Of a stretch of 20,285 nt of DNA, positions 1-6,563 are shown in pieces; the first letter of the stretch is position 1; every line of letters starts with the position of its first letter. Source of the DNA: Psychroflexus sp. (GTDB taxonomy: Bacteria > Bacteroidota > Bacteroidia > Flavobacteriales > Flavobacteriaceae). Location of the stretch: the NCBI GenBank assembly GCA_003565575.1, contig PXBV01000144.1, forward strand, positions 1 through 20,285, written 5' to 3'. The position numbers were made by a program, and so were the translations under genes. Below the pieces are notes generated by a model, which saw nothing but the letters and a program-made list of their open reading frames with translations, was not told the DNA's origin and ran no database searches.

Positions 1-13
1 CAAAAACAACTAA

Positions 14-2101
14 TTATTTTTGTAAAATAGCCAAAGCTATCCGAATTTTATTGTAGCTCACAGTTTCGTCAAGTGCCTCAAAGATGGGTTTTAAAGTGCC
101 TTCATACTTTATGTTTCTTAGCCCATTTTCTACTTTTTTTAATTCTGAATCCGTGATGAATGCGTGCAAATCTACTGCTTTTCCTTCAGCATAAAGTTTA
201 CACAAATGGTTAATGATGGTTGTTGACCTGATTTGGCGCTCTTTAGACATTTCTTCCACGCTTTTTCCCTGCTTATATAGCTGGAAGGTCTCCTCATAAG
301 TTGAGATTTTCTTTTTCTTTTTGGAAGCATTAAACAATTTAATCACTTCTATAAATTCATCGGCGTATTTTTCGGCTTTCAAATTATTTACACCGCTTAT
401 AGATTTGAATTCTTCTTCGCTCATAGGGCGTTCTCTTTCAATTTCCTTTAGTGTGGCATCGTTAAACACTAAATAAGGCGGGATGTTTTCTTCAACAGAA
501 ATCTGCATTCTCAGTTGTTTTAATTGATGGAATAAGTTAGAGGTTTTTGAAACTTTTCTGGTTTCTGCTCCACCGACTGGTTCTGCTTTAGGTTTTGTTA
601 ACCAAACTTGTTCGTTTTCAAACAAAACTTTTTTGGCCAGAGGTGTAAATTCTAAAGCGTTTTTTCTGTGAAAAGCAAGTTCAATATAACCTAAGTTGAT
701 AAGTTGTAAAATATAATGTTGCCAGTCTTTCCAGCTGATATCTGTTCCAATTCCGTAAGTTTTAAGCTCTTGATAGCCTTTATCGTAAATCCCAGCATTT
801 TTGGCTCCCCTTAAAATATCAATAATAACTCCAATCGGTTCTTTCTGCCCAACTCTTGCTACTGCCGAAAGTGCTTTTTGTGCAATGATTTTAGCATCAA
901 TAAATCGTGGCGGATTTTTACAAACATCACAAAAACCACAATTGTCTGTAAGGTGTTCACCAAAATAACCCAACAAAACCCGTCTTCTACAGGAAGTAGC
1001 TTCTGAAAACTGCTTCATCCGTTCTAGCTTGGCTTCTTGCACTTCTTGATTTTTGCCATCCTCGATGAAACGTTTATACTGAATCACATCGGCATAAGAA
1101 TGAAACATCAGCGCATTGGCGGTAAGTCCATCTCTTCCAGCTCGACCTATTTCTTGGTAATAACTTTCGATGTTTTTGGGCATGTTGTAGTGAATCACCC
1201 AACGCACGTTAGACTTATCGATGCCCATCCCAAAGGCAACAGTGGCACAGATGATTTGTGTTTTGTCGTAAACAAATTCTTCTTGGATTTTGGATCTTGT
1301 TTCAGGATCCAAACCAGCGTGATAAGCCTTTGCCTTAAAGCCTTTTTGAGTGAGATCTTTTGCTATCTTTTCTGTAGATTTCCTGCTTAAGCTGTAAACA
1401 ATTCCCGCCTCATCTTTTCTTCTAAGCAAGAAGTTTTCAATTTGCTTCATGCGTTGACTTGCCGTTCTTACTTCTAAGAAAATATTTTCCCTGTCGAAAG
1501 ATGATAAAAACACTTTAGCCTTAGGAATGCTAAGTTGTTTGAGAATATCTTTTCTAGTGGTTTTATCTGCCGTTGCCGTTAAGGCTAAAACTGGCGTGTT
1601 GGGGAGAGATTTTTTTAAAAATCCGAGTTGCTGGTAAGATGGTCTAAAATCATGTCCCCAAGAGGAAATGCAATGTGCTTCATCTACAGCTACACAGCTG
1701 ATATAGTTTTCATTTAAAATTTCCTGAAGCCCAGAAAGACTCTCTGGAGCGGTGTAGAGCAATTTCAACTCTTTATTGGCAACTTTAGACTTAATGTCCT
1801 GTTGAGTTTCTGGACTTTGTGTAGAGTTAAAGAAATCAGCTTCAATTCCATTGCTTTTTAGGCCATCGACTTGGTCTTTCATCAAGGCGATAAGCGGGGA
1901 AATGACTAAAGTAACCCCTTCAAATTCTAACGCTGGTAACTGGAAACACATGGATTTTCCACCACCAGTCGGCATGACAACAAGTGCATCATTTTTATTT
2001 AACACATGCTCAATAACACCAACTTGATGGACTCTTAAGGTGTCATAACCAAAATAGGTTTTGAGATTTGAAAGGCTATTTTGAAGGCTATGAGAAGTCA
2101 T
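14..2101 (-). CDS. recQ: ATP-dependent DNA helicase RecQ
   Basis: This 695-residue protein is a 3'-5' superfamily 2 DNA helicase that works in recombination and replication-fork repair. Visible motifs are Walker A PTGGGKS (residues 44-50), the DEAH box (140-143), SAT-like TATA (175-178) and motif VI QEIGRAGRDG (316-325). The zinc-binding cysteines C371, C388, C391 and C394 follow, then a winged-helix RQC region (about 400-500) and an HRDC domain (about 522-590). A lysine-rich linker leads to a C-terminal helicase-associated HTH domain (about 600-690) that is common in Bacteroidetes RecQ and absent from E. coli RecQ. All key residues are present and the length is normal for the group. The start ATG lies 81 nt from the divergent Rrf2 gene. 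No clear -7 element was found for this strand. The stop lies 13 nt from the window edge, so its terminator is outside. Confidence 0.97.
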   Translation of the reverse strand: MTSHSLQNSLSNLKTYFGYDTLRVHQVGVIEHVLNKNDALVVMPTGGGKSMCFQLPALEFEGVTLVISPLIALMKDQVDGLKSNGIEADFFNSTQSPETQQDIKSKVANKELKLLYTAPESLSGLQEILNENYISCVAVDEAHCISSWGHDFRPSYQQLGFLKKSLPNTPVLALTATADKTTRKDILKQLSIPKAKVFLSSFDRENIFLEVRTASQRMKQIENFLLRRKDEAGIVYSLSRKSTEKIAKDLTQKGFKAKAYHAGLDPETRSKIQEEFVYDKTQIICATVAFGMGIDKSNVRWVIHYNMPKNIESYYQEIGRAGRDGLTANALMFHSYADVIQYKRFIEDGKNQEVQEAKLERMKQFSEATSCRRRVLLGYFGEHLTDNCGFCDVCKNPPRFIDAKIIAQKALSAVARVGQKEPIGVIIDILRGAKNAGIYDKGYQELKTYGIGTDISWKDWQHYILQLINLGYIELAFHRKNALEFTPLAKKVLFENEQVWLTKPKAEPVGGAETRKVSKTSNLFHQLKQLRMQISVEENIPPYLVFNDATLKEIERERPMSEEEFKSISGVNNLKAEKYADEFIEVIKLFNASKKKKKISTYEETFQLYKQGKSVEEMSKERQIRSTTIINHLCKLYAEGKAVDLHAFITDSELKKVENGLRNIKYEGTLKPIFEALDETVSYNKIRIALAILQK

Positions 2102-2169
2102 TTATTTTGATTCTATAATGGATTTGCAAATTACAATTTCAGATTTAGATTTTTAAACTTGAATAATGA

Positions 2170-2177
2170 TATATTTG
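2170..2177 (+). promoter_or_regulatory. Candidate -7 promoter element of the Rrf2 gene
   Basis: TATATTTG matches the Bacteroidetes -7 consensus TAnnTTTG. No TTG sits at the usual 19-nt distance upstream, so only half of the promoter is supported. The element ends 5 nt before the ATG at 2183, so transcription would begin at or next to the start codon. Confidence 0.5.
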
Positions 2178-2182
2178 TAAAA

Positions 2183-2623
2183 ATGATATCAAAAAAGACA
2201 AAATACGCTATTAATGCTTTAGTTTTTCTTGCCAAAAGAGAAGGAAAGGGGCCTATTGTGATAAGTGAAATTGCTGAAAAAGAACACATTCCGAGAAAAT
2301 TCTTAGAATCTATTCTGTTGAATCTCAAAAAGGCAGGAATTCTAGCCAGTAAAAAAGGCAAAGGTGGTGGATACTATTTGTTGCAAGATCCAGATGAAAT
2401 TAATCTAGCCGATGTGATGCGCCTTTTTGATGGACCAATTGCCTTTCTGCCTTGTGTTACTTACAAATATTATGAACGCTGTGAGGAATGCAAAGATGAG
2501 GAAACCTGTGGTATTCGTGATGTTTTTTTTGAGGTTAAAATGAAAACTGTAGAACTTTTGAAACAAGCAAGTTTAAGTGAAGTCATCAAACGAGAAAGTA
2601 AACTTATATCCTTTTTAAATTAA
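2183..2623 (+). CDS. Rrf2 family transcriptional regulator
   Basis: This 146-residue winged-helix regulator belongs to the Rrf2 family (IscR, CymR, NsrR). The N-terminal half (residues 1-80) carries the family pattern: KYAINALVFLAKR, then IAEKEHIPRKFLESILLNLKK as the HTH, and the wing SKKGKGGGYYL. The C-terminal part has four cysteines (C91, C100, C103, C109; C-x8-C-x2-C-x5-C). These could bind an Fe-S cluster or a metal, although the spacing differs from IscR. I chose the ATG at 2183 over an in-frame TTG at 2159 because Rrf2 proteins begin directly with this helix and because the -7 element overlaps the longer version. The next gene starts 1 nt after the stop, so the two are probably co-transcribed. 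The signal it senses is not evident. CymR-like control of cysteine and sulfur genes is one possibility. Confidence 0.93.
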   Translation: MISKKTKYAINALVFLAKREGKGPIVISEIAEKEHIPRKFLESILLNLKKAGILASKKGKGGGYYLLQDPDEINLADVMRLFDGPIAFLPCVTYKYYERCEECKDEETCGIRDVFFEVKMKTVELLKQASLSEVIKRESKLISFLN

Positions 2624-2624
2624 A

Positions 2625-3248
2625 ATGAAGACAAAACTAAGAGAAGGTGAAGAGGTAAAAGTTACTCTAAGGAAACATGCGTTTACCCTTGTGCCTCCTA
2701 TGTTTTGGAGTTTTGTTTTAGTGATGATTTCTGTTTTCGGCTACCAATCCAATTATAAATATGTTTTTTTGGTAGGAACAATTCTTACTACACTCTGGTT
2801 GGTTTATAAAATATGGGATAGGAAAACCAACATTTGGGCTGTTACTAATTTCAGAGTCATTGATGAATCTGGTGTTTTTACTATAAACTCTAAAGAAAGC
2901 CCATTGCATAAAATTCATAATGTATCGTATAGACAGCCTATTCTAGGGCGGATTTTTAACTTTGGTAGCGTTCAAATTCAAACGGCAGCAGAGCGAGGAG
3001 CTTCTGTGCACACCATGGTTGAACGCCCTAAACTTTTGAAAGATACTATCACTTCTTCCCAAAATGAGTATGAACGTGCATTTTTAAATCAACATAAAAC
3101 AGCCCGCGCATCCACATCTAAGCAAAGTAAATCTTCACTTAATATTGGTTTAGCAGAAGAGCTTACCAAGCTTCATGAGCTTATGGAAAAAGGAATTATT
3201 TCAGAAGAAGAGTTCCAGCAGCTTAAAGCGAAAATTCTTGCAAGTTGA
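2625..3248 (+). CDS. PH domain-containing membrane protein with SHOCT tail
   Basis: A 207-residue inner-membrane protein of unknown exact role. Two adjacent hydrophobic segments (about 22-40 and 44-63) are followed by a bacterial PH-like domain (bPH2/YdbS type, about 66-150, including WAVTNFRVIDESGVF and the HKIHNV segment). After a Ser/Lys-rich linker comes a short SHOCT domain (about 175-205, LAEELTKLHELMEKGIIS), a module thought to mediate oligomerisation or attachment to partners. The ATG lies 1 nt after the Rrf2 stop, which implies one transcript and translational coupling. Its pairing with an Rrf2 regulator gives no direct functional clue. Confidence 0.85.
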   Translation: MKTKLREGEEVKVTLRKHAFTLVPPMFWSFVLVMISVFGYQSNYKYVFLVGTILTTLWLVYKIWDRKTNIWAVTNFRVIDESGVFTINSKESPLHKIHNVSYRQPILGRIFNFGSVQIQTAAERGASVHTMVERPKLLKDTITSSQNEYERAFLNQHKTARASTSKQSKSSLNIGLAEELTKLHELMEKGIISEEEFQQLKAKILAS

Positions 3249-3336
3249 TTTTAGAACAGCAGTCAAAACTAAAATTTTCACTTCTTGATTTTTGAATTTT
3301 AAACTATTTAAAATTCCTTATATTTTATATTGATAA

Positions 3337-3357
3337 AGTCTATAGATTTTGTAGACT
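3337..3357. promoter_or_regulatory. Inverted repeat upstream of the SLC13 gene, possible operator
   Basis: AGTCTA (3337-3342) and TAGACT (3352-3357) form a perfect 6-bp inverted repeat with a 9-nt spacer. It ends 4 nt before the -7 element at 3362, where a repressor would block polymerase. This is an inference from position and symmetry only. Confidence 0.3.
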
Positions 3358-3361
3358 ATTA

Positions 3362-3369
3362 TATCTTTG
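3362..3369 (+). promoter_or_regulatory. Candidate -7 promoter element of the SLC13 transporter gene
   Basis: TATCTTTG matches TAnnTTTG and ends 18 nt before the ATG at 3388. No TTG is found at 19 nt upstream. The 139-nt gap after the PH-domain gene and this element suggest that the transporter has its own promoter. Confidence 0.5.
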
Positions 3370-3387
3370 ACGAAAATATCTAAGTAG

Positions 3388-5184
3388 ATGACTACAGCTG
3401 CAATTATTACAATTTGCGTTATTGTACTTGCGATCATTTTATTCGCAACTGAAGCCTTGCCTATTGACTTAGTTGCAATTTCGATTATGATTATTTTGGT
3501 TTTGACTGGGGTTATTACTCCACAAGAAGGAATAGAAGGGTTTAGTAATAAAGCTACAATTACAGTAGCCTTCATGTTTGTGCTGAGTGCTGCATTGCTC
3601 AAAACAGGAGCTTTGCAAGTTTTAGCACATCGCTTATCACATGTATTTAGATATAATTTTAATAGCGGAATTTTAATGATGATGTTTATGATTGCCATTA
3701 TTTCTGCGTTTGTGAATAATACGCCAGTGGTTGCTGTTTTTATTCCAGTTGTAATTCAGATTGCTCATACGTCTGGTCAAAGTCCTTCCAAGATGTTGAT
3801 TCCGCTTTCCTTTGCTTCAATTTTTGGCGGGATGTGCACTTTAATAGGGACTTCTACTAATATTCTGGTAAGTGGCATTGCAGAAAAAGAAGGAGAAAAG
3901 GCTGTCGAGATGTTTCAGATGACTCCAGTTGCAGGGATTTTATTAGTTGTGGGAATTGTTTACATGTCTATACTTGGCATAAAGCTGCTCCCCAAAACTA
4001 GGCGTTCCAAAGATTTAAAAGAAAAATTTGAGGTAAATAATTACATTACCTTAGTTGAACTTTTAGCCAACTCAACTTCCATCGGGAAAAAGATAATGAA
4101 CTCTGAGTTGGTGACAGAATTTAATATGGATGTGATTGAGGTCAGGCGTAATGGAAGTCAATTTACGTTACCACCAGGGGATTTTGTTTTAAATAAAGGC
4201 GATATATTAAAGGTAAGATGTGATGTAGAAAAGCTAAAATCCTTGAAAGGGAAAACCAAATCATTATCCGTTTCTCCTGTCAAGATAGGGGATAACGATC
4301 TTTCTGGAACTAATTCTGCATTGGTGGAAATGGTCATTACATCTTCATCAGAAATTCATGGTAAAACCCTCAAAGAACTTGATTTTAGAAGACGGTTTAG
4401 AGCTATTCCGCTGGCCATCAAACATAGAGAAGATATCAAACATGATGATTTGTATGATATAAAGCTTAAAGCAGGAGACGTCATTCTAGCTGAGGTTAAG
4501 TCTCATTATATTAAAGAGCTAAATAAACTAGAGTCTGGTCAAAATACCCCTTTTGTTTTGCTCTCAGAAAATCATATCACAGATTTTGATAAAAAGAAAT
4601 TTAGTGTTGTGATGTCGTTAATAGCCATCATGGTAATTTTAGCGAGTGTTGGTGTTTTAGACATTATGGTGGGAGCTATTTGTGCTGTTATTAGCCTTGT
4701 GTTTTTTAGAATACTTTCCATGAAAGAAGTTTATGAAGCTATTAATTGGAAAATTATTTTTTTGTTAGTTGGAGCGCTTAGTTTGGGTTTAGCCATACAT
4801 AAAACAGGATTAGATGCTCAAATTGCTCAAGCATTACTCACGCAACTACAACCTTTAGGAATTATTGCTGTCATTTCAGGATTGTACCTCATAACGTCCT
4901 TGCTTACAGAAGTTATGTCAAACAATGCATCGGCCGCGCTTATGACTCCCATAGCACTTGCATTGGCTCACAGTTCTGGTGCAGATGTCCTTCCGTTTTT
5001 GGTTACAGTTATGATTGCAGCATCAGCTACATTTATGACACCAATTGGCTATCAAACCAACACTATGGTGTATAGTGCTGGAAACTATAAGTTTAAAGAT
5101 TTTTTTAAAGTGGGCGTGTTCTTAAATATTATATTTTGGATCATTTCAAGCTTTAGTATTCCTTGGTATTTTGGATTGATTTAA
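3388..5184 (+). CDS. SLC13 (DASS) family anion transporter with internal TrkA-C domains
   Basis: A 598-residue polytopic inner-membrane transporter. Two SLC13-type halves are recognisable. The N-terminal half has NNTP (110-113) and GTSTN (154-158). The C-terminal half has SNNA (511-514) and TPIGYQTN (551-558). These are the paired Asn/Thr re-entrant motifs that bind Na+ and the anion in this family. Between them, about residues 215-395, lie two soluble TrkA-C/RCK_C repeats (for example EVRRNGSQFTLPPGDFVLNKGD), which in relatives bind a ligand and gate transport. Proteins with this layout include sulfate transporters of algae and cyanobacteria, so sulfate is a plausible substrate, but dicarboxylates cannot be excluded. 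The stop codon overlaps that of the convergent DoxX-like gene. No terminator hairpin is seen between the two genes. Confidence 0.92.
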   Translation: MTTAAIITICVIVLAIILFATEALPIDLVAISIMIILVLTGVITPQEGIEGFSNKATITVAFMFVLSAALLKTGALQVLAHRLSHVFRYNFNSGILMMMFMIAIISAFVNNTPVVAVFIPVVIQIAHTSGQSPSKMLIPLSFASIFGGMCTLIGTSTNILVSGIAEKEGEKAVEMFQMTPVAGILLVVGIVYMSILGIKLLPKTRRSKDLKEKFEVNNYITLVELLANSTSIGKKIMNSELVTEFNMDVIEVRRNGSQFTLPPGDFVLNKGDILKVRCDVEKLKSLKGKTKSLSVSPVKIGDNDLSGTNSALVEMVITSSSEIHGKTLKELDFRRRFRAIPLAIKHREDIKHDDLYDIKLKAGDVILAEVKSHYIKELNKLESGQNTPFVLLSENHITDFDKKKFSVVMSLIAIMVILASVGVLDIMVGAICAVISLVFFRILSMKEVYEAINWKIIFLLVGALSLGLAIHKTGLDAQIAQALLTQLQPLGIIAVISGLYLITSLLTEVMSNNASAALMTPIALALAHSSGADVLPFLVTVMIAASATFMTPIGYQTNTMVYSAGNYKFKDFFKVGVFLNIIFWIISSFSIPWYFGLI

Positions 5185-5540
5185 AATAAATCAAACAAGT
5201 CATAAAAGCTGAAAGCCACGTACAAATTTAGTGCTGCAAAAAAAAATGATGGAAAAGATTGAATAAATGTATCCTTTATTTTTAGTCTTACTCCAAATCC
5301 TAAACTCATTAACACACTAAGTCCTAAAGCCGCTATAAATCCCAAAAGCGGAATAAAGTAAAATCCCAAGGCTAAACCTACCGCTCCCAAGACTTGAAAA
5401 AAACCGGTGAGCTGCCGCTGTTGAGATGATAGACCAAATCTTTTAAACTCCTCAAACATTTTAGGACTATAAAAGCAGCCTAATCCATAAAAGAAAAATG
5501 AAATACTAATAAATAAAATCAAGATTTGAAGAAGAATCAT
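5181..5540 (-). CDS. DoxX-like small membrane protein
   Basis: A 119-residue, almost entirely hydrophobic protein with four probable membrane segments (about 3-23, 44-66, 68-84 and 96-115). The FQVLGAVGLALGF stretch after the charged loop is typical of the DoxX/DoxX-like superfamily. Biochemical function is unknown; family members have been linked to respiratory quinone or thiol-stress complexes. The start is 6 nt downstream of the DUF2752 stop, so it is very likely co-transcribed with that gene. Its TAA overlaps the TAA of the convergent SLC13 gene through the shared TTAA. Confidence 0.75.
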   Translation of the reverse strand: MILLQILILFISISFFFYGLGCFYSPKMFEEFKRFGLSSQQRQLTGFFQVLGAVGLALGFYFIPLLGFIAALGLSVLMSLGFGVRLKIKDTFIQSFPSFFFAALNLYVAFSFYDLFDLF

Positions 5541-5546
5541 ATTTAC

Positions 5547-5954
5547 TTAAGGTGCTAAAATTTGAAAAGCTCCCAAAGGTAAGTTTCTTAAGACCCAAAA
5601 CCCTAGGACTATCACTAAAATTAACCATGGAGCTGCATTGTGTTGTAATAGATTTTTTTTAGCTTGTTTTTTGATAGTGTTTACATAGTAAATATAAAAC
5701 TTATACCCAATAATTAGAATAGCTAACAGAATCAAGAAGTTGTGTTTGAAACCCGTCCAAATGTTTCCGTGAAGAATTTCATGCAAGGCACGTTGTGAAC
5801 CACATCCAGGGCAATGAAGACCTGTAAAGCTATGAAAATAACATTTTGGAGTATAAGCAAAAGTGTTGGGGTTGAAGTAAAAATAAAATATACCCAAAGT
5901 CAGAAAGACAATGGGTATACTTACTATCAAGAGAAGTTGGTCTCTATGTTTCAT
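5547..5954 (-). CDS. DUF2752 domain-containing membrane protein
   Basis: A 135-residue protein with three membrane segments (about 7-27, 72-92 and 109-125). The DUF2752 signature is clear: C38, then TGLHCPGCGSQRA with C48 and C51, followed by LHGN (61-64) and N72 at the start of the second membrane segment. The Cys-x2-Cys pair plus C38 suggests metal binding or redox chemistry, but no function is established for the family. It lies between the CD225 gene (101 nt upstream) and the DoxX-like gene (6 nt downstream) in a probable operon of small membrane proteins. DUF2752 and CD225 genes are often neighbours in Bacteroidetes. Confidence 0.88.
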   Translation of the reverse strand: MKHRDQLLLIVSIPIVFLTLGIFYFYFNPNTFAYTPKCYFHSFTGLHCPGCGSQRALHEILHGNIWTGFKHNFLILLAILIIGYKFYIYYVNTIKKQAKKNLLQHNAAPWLILVIVLGFWVLRNLPLGAFQILAP

Positions 5955-5988
5955 TCTATTACCTCTTACTAATCAAAACTTCAGCAAT

Positions 5989-6022
5989 TTATTTATAAAA
6001 TGCAGTTTACTTATTTATAAAA
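5989..6022. repeat. Two 12-bp direct repeats in the CD225-DUF2752 gap
   Basis: TTATTTATAAAA occurs at 5989-6000 and again at 6011-6022, with a 22-nt period (about two helical turns). They lie upstream of the DUF2752 start on the minus strand. They could be a tandem protein-binding site or just A/T-rich sequence. Confidence 0.4.
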
Positions 6023-6055
6023 GAACTTGGCTTTTTGCATTCACTTCAAAGCTCA

Positions 6056-6400
6056 TTAAGAATTCCTTTTTTCTAATTCACGCTCATACTCTCTCATAAA
6101 TTCTTCTATAAAGGCTTCATCTATGAAATAATATAACACAACTGCTGATATGATCACCAAAACAATAACGGTAGCTAAAGTGACAATCCACCAAATTTTT
6201 GCATTTTTTGAGGCACGCTCTGCCCCCTCAATATCCCCAAGGTCAAATTTTGAGTTAACTTTAGACGCGTAAACAATACTTACTACACCAAAAATTGTAG
6301 CAGGGATAAAATTACATGTAATAACTGAAAGAACTGTAGAGATAATAGCCATAGGCATGTGGCTGTTGGGTTTAGCTCTTTGGTTTAGATTGGATTCCAT
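6056..6400 (-). CDS. CD225/dispanin family membrane protein
   Basis: A 114-residue protein with the layout of the CD225/dispanin (interferon-induced transmembrane protein-like) family. A short polar N-terminus with Pro residues is followed by a first membrane segment (about 16-44, with C29, N30 and P33 near the family's Cys/Pro site). A conserved cytosolic loop has GDIEGAERASKNAKIW (55-70), and a second membrane segment covers about 71-93. The acidic C-terminus (EEFMREYERELEKRN) is charged and probably helical. The bacterial family has no assigned biochemical role; eukaryotic members alter membrane curvature and fusion. It appears to be the first gene of the CD225-DUF2752-DoxX group. No clear promoter was found in the 163-nt upstream gap. 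Confidence 0.85.
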   Translation of the reverse strand: MESNLNQRAKPNSHMPMAIISTVLSVITCNFIPATIFGVVSIVYASKVNSKFDLGDIEGAERASKNAKIWWIVTLATVIVLVIISAVVLYYFIDEAFIEEFMREYERELEKRNS

Positions 6401-6563
6401 AAGTCTAGTTTTAGTTTGTATAAAATTAACATTTCAAGTTAAACAACCAAAATTTTTGTAAAAATAAACTGGAGTGACCAGTAAATTCCTGTGATTATGA
6501 TTGTGAAAATTTATAAAGTGATTGAAATTTTATAGAAAATCAACACAGTCAAGGTTAAGGAAT
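6401..6563. other. Intergenic gap between the NamZ-like and CD225 genes
   Basis: This A/T-rich gap holds no gene. ACTGG (6468-6472) and CCAGT (6478-6482) form a 5-bp inverted repeat with a 5-nt spacer. No T-tract terminator and no TAnnTTTG on the minus strand were found. Confidence 0.4.

Noticed and set aside
1037..1390. 117-codon open frame antisense to recQ
   Set aside because: It lies wholly inside the recQ coding region on the other strand, resembles no family and has no promoter; it is a shadow frame.
2159..2182. Upstream TTG start for the Rrf2 gene
   Set aside because: It would add eight residues not expected in the family and overlap the -7 element; the ATG at 2183 fits better.
3318..3698. 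126-codon frame opposite the start of the SLC13 gene
   Set aside because: Isoleucine/lysine-rich translation typical of the reverse complement of a membrane-helix region; no independent support.
6056..6400. CD225 protein as an antiviral defence gene
   Set aside because: Antiviral action is known for animal IFITM proteins only. No defence genes surround it, so the claim would rest on family name alone.
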